Origin: a bacterium
Lineage (GTDB): Bacteria; NPL-UPA2; JAUVJM01
Direction: 5' to 3'
Length of the DNA stretch: 64,000 nt
Assembly: GCA_030606215.1 (NCBI GenBank)
Contig: JAUWGW010000002.1
Span: 61,325-125,324 of the forward strand
The translations under genes and the position numbers were made by a program. The number at the start of each line of letters is the position of its first letter. Within the stretch, counting starts at the first letter, position 1. Below are positions 35,441 to 45,481 of this stretch, one piece after another. The notes beneath the pieces are model-generated. The model worked only from the letters and a program-made list of their open reading frames with translations. It was not told where the DNA came from and made no database searches.

Positions 35441-37423
35441 TTATCTTATTTCAATATGTCTGTTCTCTACCGCAAATGGGCGGAAGGTTCGTCCTCCACC
35501 CTGATAGAACTTGGTAAAGAATTCCACGAATTGAAGCCGCACTGTGTGAATGAAGGCACTCAGGACATTTATTGCCATATTGAAGAAGTGCCCCCCGACG
35601 AAAATCGGGAGAGCTAAGATAATCCCGAGTTTTGGCACTTTCATTGCCATTCCAGCCATAGTATTTATTGCTGTAGCCATGGCAAGTGTTGCAAGTCCGA
35701 GAGCGAAAAGCCTGACATAAGAAAGGATATCTCCAAAACAGCCGACAATCCCATACAGACGGTAAATTCCAAGCCCTATCCGCTTGAATAAATTTCTACT
35801 CCCTGGCTGGATAAACATACCACACACACCGGAAATAATTAAAATTCTTGCTATTAAATCCCAGGAACCGCCGAGCGGGCTTTTCTCTACAAGCCCGAGA
35901 AGCACTATATCTGGTTTCCTTACAAGACCCAGGATAAGAAGCCCGGGCAAAAGTATGAGCCATGGTATCTGCCCTAATATAGCCCGCATGCGATTCTGCT
36001 TTAGTTCTACAAGCATTTTCACAAGAAACCCAAACCATACCTGGATAAATCCAATCCCGAAACAAAATATAAGGAAGGGAAGAAATTGTTTCATAGGGTC
36101 AAGAATCATAACGGAATCACGAAAAGTTTTCAAAAATCTCAAGTTTTTAGGAACATTCTCAAACTGGAGTCCGAATATACCTCCTGTGAGGCATCCGATA
36201 ACAACTGTCACAACACCTGCTATGAGTAAAAGAGTCAGAAGCTGCCTGCCTGCCTTGCCTAAATTCAGTTTCTTAAGGAAAAACAATGCTAAGGCTGCAA
36301 GTAGCAAACCATATCCTGCATCTGTCAAACAGACCCCGAAGAAAAGAGCGAAGAAAGGTGCCAGTAGTGGAGTTGGGTCCATTTCTCCGGGATTCGGCAT
36401 CCCGTATAAACCTGTCACTACTTCAAAAGGCTGGATGATCTTTTTATTCTCAAGGTCAACCGGGGGAGTTTCTCCTTCATTAGGAACTGTCGTTTCCACA
36501 TGGATTTCAGGAAATTTTTCCTCCAATCTGCCGGCAATGTATCTCAAATCTCTTTCTTTGGTCCACCCTTCCAGGATGAAGGTAGATTCAGTAACCTTGA
36601 GTTCTTTGAGGACATTCTGCCTTTCCCTGAAATTGCATAGATGGTCATGCAAAATCAACAGTGCTCTGATGTGAGAGGAAGCTTTTTCTGTCTCTCTTTC
36701 TAAAACTTCTCTTGCCTCCTTGATTTTTGAGTGACGCGTTCTGATTTTTTCAAGGATTTCTACGGGAGTTTTCCGGGATTCATCTCCTCCCACCTCAGGC
36801 AGATGCACTATCTGAGATTCCTCAACCTGCCCATCTAAAAGTGAGCGCTCTTTCCTCAGAATTGTAATGAGGCAGTAAATGGCGGCTTTCGTCTCTTCAA
36901 TAATTTCAACAGTCCCAACTTTTTCAATTTCGTCTGTTAATGAAGAGAAACTACGCCGTGGAACTTTAACAAGAAGTAACTCCGCATTCTCAGTTCCATT
37001 GAGTTCTTCAAAAGTAAGGGTGAGTTTCCTCCATGGGAATAATTCCTGAGATTTAGTTCGGAGATTGCTTTCCTCAATATTCAACTCCCTCAATTTTCCT
37101 TCTCTTTCTCTGCACTCCTCGTAAACTCTCTCAAGGTCAAAATTTTCTGTTACCTCCTGATATTCTCTGAAATCTACCTTTACCTTCTCCGGCAGGAAAC
37201 TTTCCATAACTCCTTTTTTCTGGAATGGGCTGAAACTCTTCAGGCAGAACTCAACCTGGTTGATTTCCTTCTCGCTCGTCTCGCTGATTTCTACAGGTGC
37301 AGCATCTCTCTCAGATACTTCCACAACCTCTAAAACTCCTGCCTTCTGTAATTCCTTAAGCGCATCATCCTGGCAGGATTTATGCCCCATTATGCGTATC
37401 TTGACAAACTTTGCAATCGCCAA
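35441..37423 (-). CDS. ntpI: V-type ATPase membrane subunit I (a-type stator)
   Basis: 660 residues. The N-terminal cytoplasmic half contains coiled coils and links the peripheral stalks; the C-terminal half has about eight membrane helices (FFALFFGVCLTDAGYGLLLA, LLTLLLIAGVVTVVIGCLTG, FLPFLIFCFGIGFIQVWFGF, and others). The motif GDILSYVRLFALGLATLAMA includes the conserved channel arginine that faces the proteolipid glutamate. It starts 1 nt after the coiled-coil subunit gene stop. Confidence 0.95.
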   Translation of the reverse strand: MAIAKFVKIRIMGHKSCQDDALKELQKAGVLEVVEVSERDAAPVEISETSEKEINQVEFCLKSFSPFQKKGVMESFLPEKVKVDFREYQEVTENFDLERVYEECREREGKLRELNIEESNLRTKSQELFPWRKLTLTFEELNGTENAELLLVKVPRRSFSSLTDEIEKVGTVEIIEETKAAIYCLITILRKERSLLDGQVEESQIVHLPEVGGDESRKTPVEILEKIRTRHSKIKEAREVLERETEKASSHIRALLILHDHLCNFRERQNVLKELKVTESTFILEGWTKERDLRYIAGRLEEKFPEIHVETTVPNEGETPPVDLENKKIIQPFEVVTGLYGMPNPGEMDPTPLLAPFFALFFGVCLTDAGYGLLLAALALFFLKKLNLGKAGRQLLTLLLIAGVVTVVIGCLTGGIFGLQFENVPKNLRFLKTFRDSVMILDPMKQFLPFLIFCFGIGFIQVWFGFLVKMLVELKQNRMRAILGQIPWLILLPGLLILGLVRKPDIVLLGLVEKSPLGGSWDLIARILIISGVCGMFIQPGSRNLFKRIGLGIYRLYGIVGCFGDILSYVRLFALGLATLAMATAINTMAGMAMKVPKLGIILALPIFVGGHFFNMAINVLSAFIHTVRLQFVEFFTKFYQGGGRTFRPFAVENRHIEIR

Positions 37424-37424
37424 T

Positions 37425-37733
37425 TCAATCTCCCAGGATTTTCTCCTTAATAACCCTGATAGCTTTTTTTCTATTCTTTGAGACCGAGTTTCTCAATTCT
37501 TCTTTATCCTTTTCGTGTTTTCTGGAGAGAGCACGAATTTCTTTATCACACTCTTCCTGCGCTTTTCCGGACATTACCTCAATTTCTTCCTTTATTTCCG
37601 ATTCGGCTTTTATTAGTTTCTCCTCAACTTCTGAAGCCGCTTTTCTATACCTAATTTTCTCTTCTTTCTCAGCGTTCTTAATACTCTCTCTCCCTTCAGC
37701 TTCAACCTGCCTGATTTTTTCAAGCGTTTCCAT
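37425..37733 (-). CDS. ntpF: V-type ATPase short coiled-coil peripheral stalk subunit (G/H type)
   Basis: About 102 residues, nearly all charged coiled coil rich in Glu/Lys (VEAEGRESIKNAEKEEKIRY, RKHEKDKEELRNSV), as expected of the subunit that pairs with E. ATG 37733 is preferred: it lies 4 nt past the stop of the upstream epimerase and begins METLEKIRQVEAEG, whereas the frame's earlier start (37760) lies inside that gene. Low complexity means the assignment rests mainly on position at the head of the H-I-K-E-C-F-A-B-D order. Confidence 0.75.
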   Translation of the reverse strand: METLEKIRQVEAEGRESIKNAEKEEKIRYRKAASEVEEKLIKAESEIKEEIEVMSGKAQEECDKEIRALSRKHEKDKEELRNSVSKNRKKAIRVIKEKILGD

Positions 37734-37737
37734 TTCT

Positions 37738-38688
37738 TCAGTCCGAAGTCCCAAGTCCAAGGTCCTGGGAGAACCATTCTATGGTCTTTTTCAACCCCTC
37801 TTCAAGCTCAACGCTGGGTTCCCAACCCAACTCCTGTTTTGCTCTGCTGATATCAGGTTTACGCACTTTCGGGTCATCTACAGGGAGTGGTTTGAAAATA
37901 ATCTCGCTTTTACTCCCTGTCAGGGAAAGAATAAGGCGGGCAAAATCAGTAATTGAAATCTCGTTTGGATTCCCTAAGTTTACAGGTTCACATATTTCTG
38001 AATTTGTCAACTTCACTATGCCCTCTACAAGGTCTGTTATGTAACAGAAACTTCTTGTTTGAGAACCATCGCCGAAGATAGTGAGAGGTTCACCCGAGAG
38101 AGCTTGACTTATGAAAGCTGGCACAACTCTTCCATCGTTCTTACGCATCCTGGGACCGAATGTATTAAAAATCCTAACTATTCTCGTTTTTATGCCATGC
38201 ACTCTATGGTATGCCATTGTTAGAGCTTCCGAAAATCTTTTCGCTTCATCATACACCCCTCTTGGACCGATTGGGTTCACATTGCCCCAGTAGTCTTCCC
38301 GCTGAGGATGAACGAGAGGGTCACCATAGACTTCAGAAGAGGATGCAAGCAGAAAAGACGAACCTTTCGCTTTTGCCAGTCCAAGAGCTTTATGAGTTCC
38401 GAGAGAGCCGACTTTGAGTGTCTGGATTGGAAGTTCCAGGTAGTCAATAGGACTTGCAGGAGAGGCAAAGTGAAGGATGCAATCAATATCTTCATCAAGG
38501 TCAATATATTCTGTCACATCCTGTCTTAAAAAGGTGAAATTGCTATTGTCTCTGAGATGGGATATGTTCCTTAGATTCCCTGTGATAAGGTTATCAATAC
38601 AGATTACTCTGTGGTTCTCACTGATGAGCTTCTCACATAGATGAGAACCTATAAATCCGCTGCCTCCTGTAACAAGGAACCTTTTCAT
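37738..38688 (-). CDS. uxs: UDP-glucuronate decarboxylase (UDP-xylose synthase)
   Basis: 316 residues, extended short-chain dehydrogenase fold. NAD site [16 protein letters not shown]; the UXS-specific [12 protein letters not shown]; the catalytic region SSSEVYGDP...[11 protein letters not shown] with YxxxK; and [18 protein letters not shown], highly typical of this family. It converts UDP-glucuronate to UDP-xylose, using the product of ugd at 41929. It overlaps the upstream dehydrogenase gene by 4 nt and is followed by the V-ATPase genes, probably in one transcript. Confidence 0.9.
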   Translation of the reverse strand: MKRFLVTGGSGFIGSHLCEKLISENHRVICIDNLITGNLRNISHLRDNSNFTFLRQDVTEYIDLDEDIDCILHFASPASPIDYLELPIQTLKVGSLGTHKALGLAKAKGSSFLLASSSEVYGDPLVHPQREDYWGNVNPIGPRGVYDEAKRFSEALTMAYHRVHGIKTRIVRIFNTFGPRMRKNDGRVVPAFISQALSGEPLTIFGDGSQTRSFCYITDLVEGIVKLTNSEICEPVNLGNPNEISITDFARLILSLTGSKSEIIFKPLPVDDPKVRKPDISRAKQELGWEPSVELEEGLKKTIEWFSQDLGLGTSD

Positions 38689-39983
38689 AATTTAACAATT
38701 TTTCTGCGATACTTTTTGATGGAACAGGTAGCATTCCTTGTATCCACGATAAGTTTTGCTTTTGACGCTATTTTGGCAAAATCATATTTGCTGTGGTCTG
38801 TAATAATAACTGTACAATCAGCTTTCCCGAGAATTTTCCCTGTGAGAGGGGTTGACTTCATAGTTCTCTCATCAAACCTTAGCTCAGGGACGAGCGGGTC
38901 ATTGTAAATGAGTTTTGCCCCTTTCCTTTTGAGAATATTCATTATTTCTATTGCAGGTGATTCTCTACTATCATTGACGTCCTTTTTGTACGCAACTCCA
39001 AGAATGAGAATTAAAGAACCTTTTATACTTTTCTTCTGTTCATTCAGAGCATCGGAAATTTTAGTGGCCACGTATTCTGACATTGAACGGTTTATCTCAC
39101 CTGCAAGTTCAATAAACTTTGCTTCATATCCAATTAACCTTGATTTCCAGGTAAGGTAATACGGGTCTACAGGAATACAGGCGCCGCCAAGTCCTGGACC
39201 TGGATAGAAAGGCATAAAACCAAAAGGTTTTGTTGCCGCCGCATCAACCACTTCCCACACATCTATCCCCAAACGGTTGCTGATAAGAGCCATTTCATTT
39301 ACCAGAGCAATATTTGTACTTCTGAAGGTATTCTCTAAAAGTTTCACCATCTCTGCTATACGACTTGATGAAACAGGGATGACTGCCTCACACACCTGCT
39401 CATATAATAACTTCGCCATATGTGTGCATTTCCTGGTAATTCCCCCTACAACTTTAGGAATATTCTTTGTCTGAAAAACTTTATTCCCGGGGTCAATCCG
39501 CTCGGGGGAGAAAGCGAGGTAGAAATCTTTCCCGACTTTCAACCCTTTTTCGGAAAGAATCGGAAGGATGAGTTCATCTGTTGTTCCCGGGTATGTTGTG
39601 CTTTCAAGGATAATCAACTGCTCTTTCCTGAGACAGTTTGCGATTTCTCCGCTTGCGCCGATAACAAATGAGATATCAGGTTCCCTCGTTTTGCGAAGCG
39701 GTGTTGGAACACATATACTTATTGTATCAAGTTCACTCAAAATCTTATAATCTGACGTAGCTCGGAGTTTCCTTCTTTTCACCAAGTTCTTTATCTCATC
39801 ACTCCTGACATCGGGTATATCAGAATGCCCTCTATTTATACTTTTTACCTTCTGAGGGTCTGTATCAATACCAAACACCTGGAAACCTGCATTTGCGAAT
39901 TCAACAGCCAGTGGTAACCCAACATATCCAAGTCCGATAACTCCAACCTTAGCCTGCCTCTGCCTGATTTTTTCTTCCAGCAT
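38685..39983 (-). CDS. UDP-N-acetylhexosamine dehydrogenase (WecC/WbpA-like)
   Basis: 432 residues of the UDP-sugar dehydrogenase family. Rossmann [49 protein letters not shown]; the GlcNAc/ManNAc-type motif [12 protein letters not shown]; active-site region [21 protein letters not shown] with the catalytic Cys; and [16 protein letters not shown]. The NSD signature with SPERIDPG favours oxidation of UDP-GlcNAc or UDP-ManNAc to the uronic acid for polysaccharide synthesis. Overlaps uxs by 4 nt. Confidence 0.88.
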   Translation of the reverse strand: MLEEKIRQRQAKVGVIGLGYVGLPLAVEFANAGFQVFGIDTDPQKVKSINRGHSDIPDVRSDEIKNLVKRRKLRATSDYKILSELDTISICVPTPLRKTREPDISFVIGASGEIANCLRKEQLIILESTTYPGTTDELILPILSEKGLKVGKDFYLAFSPERIDPGNKVFQTKNIPKVVGGITRKCTHMAKLLYEQVCEAVIPVSSSRIAEMVKLLENTFRSTNIALVNEMALISNRLGIDVWEVVDAAATKPFGFMPFYPGPGLGGACIPVDPYYLTWKSRLIGYEAKFIELAGEINRSMSEYVATKISDALNEQKKSIKGSLILILGVAYKKDVNDSRESPAIEIMNILKRKGAKLIYNDPLVPELRFDERTMKSTPLTGKILGKADCTVIITDHSKYDFAKIASKAKLIVDTRNATCSIKKYRRKIVKL

Positions 39984-39993
39984 ATTTACCTCC

Positions 39994-40956
39994 TCATCCT
40001 ATCTTTTCTCTCCAGTAATTCAGAATATCTTCCAGTGTCTTCTCGAACGGGATTTTTGGTTCCCATCCGGTCTCCTTGTGGAATTTCCCGCTATCCCCGA
40101 GGAGAACTGGCACATCAGAAGGGCGCACCCTCTCGGGGTCAGGTTCTACTTTGACTTTCGCACCTGAGAGCTCAAGCAGCATATCCAGAACCTCGCGCAT
40201 TGAGAAACATTTCCCGGAGGAGATGTTATAAACTTCCCCGGGTTTACCTTTCTCAAGGGAAAGCCAGTATGCAGAAACCATATCCCGGACATCAGTGAAA
40301 TCCCTTTTTGCATCAAGATTGCCAACAAGTATGGAATTTTCTCTCTTCCCCTTCTCTATTTCCACAATCTGTTTTGCAAAGTTTGAGCAGACGAACATCT
40401 CTCCTCTCCTCGGCCCTGTATGGTTGAATCCACGAGTCCTGACTATCTTCAACCCATAACTCATGAAATACTGATAACCAAGCAAATCTTCCGCAACTTT
40501 GCTTACTCCATACGGACTTAAAGGTCTTAAGGGACTATTTTCAGATACAGGGAGTTCGTCTTCTTTGACCATACCATATTCCTCGGAACTCCCCGCTATC
40601 TGTATTCTGGATTCAGGACATATACTTCTAATTGCTTCCAGAAGGTTAATTGTTCCGATAATATTGGTCGTCATAGTCTCCTGCGGCGCATTCCATGACG
40701 CAGGGACAAACGACTGAGCGCACAGATGGAAACATAAATCCGGCTTGCACTCTTCAATGAGACGCAGGACACTGTGGCTATCTGTAATATCCATGGTGAG
40801 CCATTTTACCCGCGGCAGGTTCATAAGATGCGCAACATTTTCTATATCACTCCTGCGTCTCCTCGTTGCATATATCGTAACTTCATCCCTGCGCAGGAGA
40901 TATTCAATTAGATGGCTGCCGACAAACCCTGTTGCTCCTGTAATAAGAATTTTCAT
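39994..40956 (-). CDS. GDP-mannose 4,6-dehydratase-like epimerase/dehydratase
   Basis: 320 residues from ATG 40956 (the frame starts 21 nt earlier, inside rfbB, without a signal). It has ILITGATGFVGSHLIEYLLR, HLCAQSFVPASW, IAGSSEEYG, the catalytic YGVSKVAED, TRGFNHTGPRRGEMFVCSNF and RDFTDVRDMVSAYW, the pattern of Gmd/Rmd proteins acting on GDP-sugars. It likely makes or reduces GDP-4-keto-6-deoxymannose. Start overlaps the rfbB stop (ATGA). Confidence 0.82.
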   Translation of the reverse strand: MKILITGATGFVGSHLIEYLLRRDEVTIYATRRRRSDIENVAHLMNLPRVKWLTMDITDSHSVLRLIEECKPDLCFHLCAQSFVPASWNAPQETMTTNIIGTINLLEAIRSICPESRIQIAGSSEEYGMVKEDELPVSENSPLRPLSPYGVSKVAEDLLGYQYFMSYGLKIVRTRGFNHTGPRRGEMFVCSNFAKQIVEIEKGKRENSILVGNLDAKRDFTDVRDMVSAYWLSLEKGKPGEVYNISSGKCFSMREVLDMLLELSGAKVKVEPDPERVRPSDVPVLLGDSGKFHKETGWEPKIPFEKTLEDILNYWREKIG

Positions 40957-41927
40957 TTTTTGAGTCTCCTCCACCAATCCTCATTTTCTACATACCAGTC
41001 TATAGTTTTCTCAACACCTTCATCAAAGTCAACAGCTGCGCTCCAGTTAAGAAGCACCTTAGCTTTTGATGTGGATGAAACAAGCTTTTTCACGTGACCG
41101 GGTCTATCCTCCACAAACTTTATAAGAGATTCTTTCTTGCCAAGCCTTCTCAGGATACAACTAACAATAGTGTTTACACTTGTTTCCCGCCCTGTTCCGA
41201 TATTTACCACTTCCCCCTGGAGCCTGTCAATATCCGTGTGTATTACCTTATCAATTGCCCTGCAGAGGTCTTCCACATACAGCCAGTCTCTTGTAAATTC
41301 CCCATCACCATAAACCGGCAGGGGTTTATCGTAGAAGGCATTCGTTATGAAAAGTGGAATAAGCTTCTCAGGATACTGATGAGGCCCATAATTATTGAAC
41401 GGGCGCAGTATTATTATCGGCAGTTGGTAGGTTGCATAATAGGAACAGGCGAGCCTATCTGCACCTGCTTTTGCTCCCGCATACGGGCTCTGTGGAAAAA
41501 GCGGATGTTCCTCTGTCATTGGGATATCTCGCGCTGTCCCGTAAACTTCCGAGGTGCTTATATGAATGAATCTTTCCACGGGATGTTGTCTTATTGCTTC
41601 TAAAAGAACCTGTGTCCCTTTGACATCTGTATCAACAAATGGGTTGGCATTTTCGATACTGCGGTCAACATGTGTCTCAGCTGCCATGTGAACCACCACA
41701 TCCACATGACGCATGATGTTATTAACCACATTGACATCACGAATATCCCCATGCCAGAAGGAGAACATAGAGTTTTCCCACATCTCCTGGTCATAATTTT
41801 CAAGGTTACCGCAGTATGTCAGTGCATCAAGTACTGTGATGTGATATTTGGGGTATTTGTTGAGCAAGAAACGAGTAAGATTACTGCCTATAAAACCCGC
41901 TCCTCCTGTAATCAGGATGCGCATCAC
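40953..41927 (-). CDS. rfbB: dTDP-glucose 4,6-dehydratase
   Basis: 324 residues. ILITGGAGFIGSNLTRFLL for NAD; DALTYCGNLENY; the specific HMAAETHVDRSI; STSEVYGTARD with the catalytic Thr/Asp/Glu region; YAGAKAGADRLACSYYATY with YxxxK; and NNYGPHQYPEKLIPLFI. The sequence YAGAKAGAD is a small variation on the usual YSASKAGAD. It produces dTDP-4-keto-6-deoxyglucose for rhamnose and related deoxysugars. It lies 1 nt after ugd. Confidence 0.93.
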   Translation of the reverse strand: MMRILITGGAGFIGSNLTRFLLNKYPKYHITVLDALTYCGNLENYDQEMWENSMFSFWHGDIRDVNVVNNIMRHVDVVVHMAAETHVDRSIENANPFVDTDVKGTQVLLEAIRQHPVERFIHISTSEVYGTARDIPMTEEHPLFPQSPYAGAKAGADRLACSYYATYQLPIIILRPFNNYGPHQYPEKLIPLFITNAFYDKPLPVYGDGEFTRDWLYVEDLCRAIDKVIHTDIDRLQGEVVNIGTGRETSVNTIVSCILRRLGKKESLIKFVEDRPGHVKKLVSSTSKAKVLLNWSAAVDFDEGVEKTIDWYVENEDWWRRLKK

Positions 41928-41928
41928 T

Positions 41929-43212
41929 CTATCTCCCTATACTTACATATGTGAAACCGAGTTTTTTCATTTTAACCGGCTCGTATATGTTCCGTCCGTC
42001 TATTACTACGGGTTGTATCATTTGCTTTTTAACCTTTTCCAGGTCAAGCTCTTGAAACTCTCTCCATTCCGTTAAAATCATTATGGCGTGGCATCCTTCC
42101 GCTGCCTCATAGGCATTTTTACAGTAAGTTATACCGTTCCAGATTCTTTTAGCATTCTCAATTGCGGCAGGGTCATAAGCTCTTATACTCACACCTTCTT
42201 TCTGAAGTTCATTGACAATATAAATTGAAGGTGCTTCCCTCATATCGTCAGTATCAGGTTTGAAGGAAAGACCGAGAATACCAACTGTTTTATTATTAAG
42301 TGTCCAGAGAACATCCCTCAACTTTTTTACAATTTTCTCTCTCTGTACTTTGTTGATGTTTTCCACAGCCTTTAGCAATTCAAAATCATAACCAAGTTCG
42401 CCGGCAATGTCAATAAAAGCGGAAATATCTTTCGGAAAACAGCTCCCGCCATACCCGATCCCCGCTTTCAGGAAAGATGCTCCAATTCTCTTATCCAGTC
42501 CAATCCCGGCAGCCACTTTCTCAACATCGGCTTTAGCAAGCTCGCAGATCGTTGCAATAGCGTTGATATATGAAATTTTTAGAGCAAGGAAGGAGTTGCC
42601 TGCGTGTTTTATAATCTCAGCGCTCTTTATGTCAGTGATGACAATAGGCGAAGATAACGGAGCATAAATCTCTCTCATTATTTTCTCAGCCCTCTCGCTT
42701 TCAACTCCTATCACTATGCGGTCAGGCTCCATAAAATCCTTAATGGCTGTTCCTTCTCTCAAAAATTCGGGATTTGAGACGACATCAAAATCTACGGAAT
42801 GGATATTCCTCTGCAGTGTCTGTTTCACCCATTCACCGGTCTCAACGGGAACCGTGCTCTTCTCAACTATTATCTTGTAGCTGTCCATCACCTCGGAAAT
42901 CTCCCTGCATACTGCCTCCACATAGGAAAGGTCTGCCTTACCATCGGGCATGGGTGGGGTTCCAACAGCAACAAAGATAACATCTGAATCTCTTACAGCT
43001 TTACTTAGTTCAGCGGTGAAAAGGAGCCTTCCACTATTTCTTCCTTTTTCAACCAGTTCCTCGAGCCCGGGCTCATATATCGGTATAACTCCATTTGAGA
43101 GCTTCTCAATCTTTTCCCTGTCGCTATCAACGCAGATTACTCTGTGACCGATTTCAGCAAAGCAGGCTCCACTTACAAGCCCCACATGCCCTGAACCAAT
43201 AATACAGAGTTT
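41929..43212 (-). CDS. ugd: UDP-glucose 6-dehydrogenase
   Basis: 427 residues from ATG 43212, which has GGAGGAGAATTA just upstream; the frame goes up to 43239 but conservation begins at MKLCIIGSGHVGLVSGACFA. Motifs are FVAVGTPPMPDGKADLS, EKSTVPVETGEWVK, NPEFLREGTAI, PDRIVIGVES, the catalytic GIGYGGSCFPKDISA and GLSFKPDTDDMREAPS. It oxidises UDP-glucose to UDP-glucuronate, the substrate of the decarboxylase at 37738. First gene of the minus-strand nucleotide-sugar operon. Confidence 0.95.
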   Translation of the reverse strand, partial: KLCIIGSGHVGLVSGACFAEIGHRVICVDSDREKIEKLSNGVIPIYEPGLEELVEKGRNSGRLLFTAELSKAVRDSDVIFVAVGTPPMPDGKADLSYVEAVCREISEVMDSYKIIVEKSTVPVETGEWVKQTLQRNIHSVDFDVVSNPEFLREGTAIKDFMEPDRIVIGVESERAEKIMREIYAPLSSPIVITDIKSAEIIKHAGNSFLALKISYINAIATICELAKADVEKVAAGIGLDKRIGASFLKAGIGYGGSCFPKDISAFIDIAGELGYDFELLKAVENINKVQREKIVKKLRDVLWTLNNKTVGILGLSFKPDTDDMREAPSIYIVNELQKEGVSIRAYDPAAIENAKRIWNGITYCKNAYEAAEGCHAIMILTEWREFQELDLEKVKKQMIQPVVIDGRNIYEPVKMKKLGFTYVSIGR

Positions 43213-43343
43213 CATTAATTCTCCTCCGGACATTTCCACAACATGCTTCCCCCCACTAATCCCCCTTTAATATCAATTTATTGCTTCCTATTATAAACTT
43301 TACAGGCAAAAAAGCAAATCTTTTTTGCATTTTGACAAAAGGC

Positions 43344-43372
43344 TTGACAAGGTTTGTTTGTTAGGGTAGAAA
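43344..43372 (+). promoter_or_regulatory. Sigma-70-like promoter for the Gfo/Idh-nagB operon
   Basis: TTGACA at 43344-43349 and TAGAAA at 43367-43372 with a 17-bp spacer, about 40 nt before the start codon of the oxidoreductase. The -35 is consensus; the -10 is weaker. It lies in the short gap between this gene and the divergent ugd operon. Confidence 0.5.
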
Positions 43373-43412
43373 TACTCTGGCTGCGGGAAATGAAATAGGG
43401 AGAAGAGAAAAA

Positions 43413-44411
43413 ATGGTTAAGGTAGGGATTGTTGGAGCTGGAGTTATGGGCAAGATGCATGCCGCATGTTACGATGTCTTGCCTGATGCTCAATTAATCG
43501 GAATAGCAGATAAGGATGTGAAGAAAGCAGGGGAGATTGCTGATACATACAAGGCTAAAGTTTTCTCGTCTCTAAAAGAACTTCTCAGCGACCCTGTAGA
43601 TATAGTTGATATATGTTTGCCAACTTATTTACATAAAGAGGGAGTGATTGAATCAGCAAGGGCAGGGAAGAATGTTCTATGCGAAAAACCGATTGCCCTG
43701 AATGCTGGTGAGGCAGATGAGATGATTTCTGAGACTAAGAAAGCAGGTGTTAAATTTATGGTTGCCCATGTAATAAGGTTCTGGCCGGAATATGTGAAAC
43801 TTAAGGAAATATTTGACAGTCAGAGTCTGGGCAGGTTAAGAAATCTTACTTGCAGGAGACTTTCTCCTGCACCAACCTGGAGTTGGCAGAACTGGTTGAT
43901 GGACTCTGAGAAAAGCGGAAGTGCTCTAATTGACCTGCATATCCATGATACTGACTTTATCCTTTACCTTTTAGGAAGACCGAAGTCCATTTTCAGTCAG
44001 ACAACTAAAACTGAAATTGGTCACTCCCATGTGTGGTCAATCTTTGAATATCCGGGTAGAATAGCAATGGCTGAGGGAAGCTGGGATTTTGCGGCAAACT
44101 CCCCTTTCCTGATGGCTTTTACTGCGGTTTTTGAAAAAGGGGTGGTAGAGTATAACTCTCAGAAAGAGAAAACACTTGCTATTTATGATGGAGAAAGCAT
44201 AGAATATCCAGAAGTAGAAAGTAAAAAGGCAGAAGGAAGTGGGAATATCAGTGAGTTAGGAGGATTTTACAGCGAGATTAAGTATTTTGTAGAGTGTGTG
44301 GAAGGAGATAAAGAACCACAAGTCGTTACTCCTGAGGGAGCGAGAGATTCCTTAAAGCTGGTTTTAGCTGAACTTAAGTCTGCAGAAAGTGGGGAGAAAA
44401 TTTTAATTTAA
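43413..44411 (+). CDS. Gfo/Idh/MocA-family oxidoreductase
   Basis: 332 residues. The N-terminal NAD(P)-binding domain begins VKVGIVGAGVMGKMHAACYD; the conserved lysine motif is NVLCEKPIALNAGEADEM, and the C-terminal alpha/beta domain has LIDLHIHDTDFILYLLG with the expected catalytic-site histidine. It oxidises or reduces a sugar or sugar derivative; the substrate cannot be read. Followed after 13 nt by nagB with a good ribosome-binding site (AGAGGAGG), so an amino-sugar catabolic link is possible. Confidence 0.88.
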   Translation: MVKVGIVGAGVMGKMHAACYDVLPDAQLIGIADKDVKKAGEIADTYKAKVFSSLKELLSDPVDIVDICLPTYLHKEGVIESARAGKNVLCEKPIALNAGEADEMISETKKAGVKFMVAHVIRFWPEYVKLKEIFDSQSLGRLRNLTCRRLSPAPTWSWQNWLMDSEKSGSALIDLHIHDTDFILYLLGRPKSIFSQTTKTEIGHSHVWSIFEYPGRIAMAEGSWDFAANSPFLMAFTAVFEKGVVEYNSQKEKTLAIYDGESIEYPEVESKKAEGSGNISELGGFYSEIKYFVECVEGDKEPQVVTPEGARDSLKLVLAELKSAESGEKILI

Positions 44412-44424
44412 GAGGAGGAGAAAA

Positions 44425-45201
44425 ATGAGGGTAATTGTTGCAAAAGACTATGATGAGATGAGCAAGAGAGCTGGAAGTATTGTTAAAGATAGACTGGCCA
44501 AGAAACCTAATTTAGTTTTAGGTCTTGCAACCGGAAGCACGCCTGTAGGACTCTACAAGGAACTTATCCGTCTCCACAAGGAAGAAGGTTTGAGTTTCAA
44601 GGATGTGGTTACTTTTAACCTTGATGAGTATTGCGGGCTTTCTCATGACCATCCACAGAGTTACCATTACTTTATGAAAGAGAACCTGTTCAAAGACATT
44701 GATATCAAACCTGAAAACACTCATATTCCTGAAGGACTTTCAAAGAATGTAGAAGAATTTTGCCGGAAGTATGAGGAGGAGATAAAAAAGTGTGGTGGGA
44801 TTGACCTGCAGGTTTTAGGTATTGGCGGGGATGGGCATATTGCTTTCAATGAGCCGGGTTCTTCCCTTTCTTCGCGCACAAGAGTTAAGACTCTTGATGA
44901 AGGGACGATAAAAGATAATGCCAGGTTCTTTGAGCGGGAGGAAGACGTTCCCAAAATTGCTATTACTATGGGTATAGGTACGATTATGGAGGCAAAGGAG
45001 CATCTTCTTCTAATCAATGGGAAGAATAAAGCAGAGGCGGCGGCAAAAGCAATTGAAGGTCCGATTACTTCTCAGATAACAGCTTCAGTTCTCCAGAATC
45101 ATCCAAAGACAATTGCTATTCTGGATGAAGAAGCGGCTTCTCTTCTTGAAAGAAGCGATTACTACAAGTTCACTGAGGAGCAGAGCGGCGAAATTTCTTG
45201 A
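44425..45201 (+). CDS. nagB: Glucosamine-6-phosphate deaminase
   Basis: 258 residues. Converts glucosamine 6-phosphate to fructose 6-phosphate and ammonia. LGLATGSTPVGLYKELIRL is the phosphate loop; FNLDEYCGL, HPQSYHYFM, and LGIGGDGHIAFNEPGSSL carry the active-site Asp and His residues; MGIGTIMEAKEHLLLI and a hexose-phosphate binding KAIEGPI follow. Second gene after the Gfo/Idh oxidoreductase and last protein gene before the initiator tRNA. Confidence 0.95.
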   Translation: MRVIVAKDYDEMSKRAGSIVKDRLAKKPNLVLGLATGSTPVGLYKELIRLHKEEGLSFKDVVTFNLDEYCGLSHDHPQSYHYFMKENLFKDIDIKPENTHIPEGLSKNVEEFCRKYEEEIKKCGGIDLQVLGIGGDGHIAFNEPGSSLSSRTRVKTLDEGTIKDNARFFEREEDVPKIAITMGIGTIMEAKEHLLLINGKNKAEAAAKAIEGPITSQITASVLQNHPKTIAILDEEAASLLERSDYYKFTEEQSGEIS

Positions 45202-45240
45202 CGTATGACTCACCCGGGGGTAAGATTGTTTAGTATAAGA

Positions 45241-45317
<77 letters not shown>

Positions 45318-45341
45318 GATTTAGTGGTTAGTGATACGGTA

Positions 45342-45375
45342 GTCGGGCTCGTCCCTGAGCCCGACAAACTTTTTT
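45342..45375 (+). terminator. Rho-independent terminator after tRNA-fMet
   Basis: GTCGGGCTC (45342-45350) pairs perfectly with GAGCCCGAC (45357-45365) around a six-base loop, followed by AAAC and six T residues. It sits 25 nt after the tRNA CCA and closes that transcript. Confidence 0.85.
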
Positions 45376-45481
45376 AGCCTGCCACAAAATTTCCCTTGCT
45401 TTTCATCAGAGAATTATTAATAATGTAATGAAGCACCACTATTCGCAATATGTGAGGATATCGGAATTTCAATCATATCAT

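Noticed and set aside
35784-36674. Long plus-strand open frame (296 codons) opposite ntpI
   Set aside because: Shadow of the well-supported V-ATPase I subunit on the other strand; no family motifs and no ribosome-binding site.
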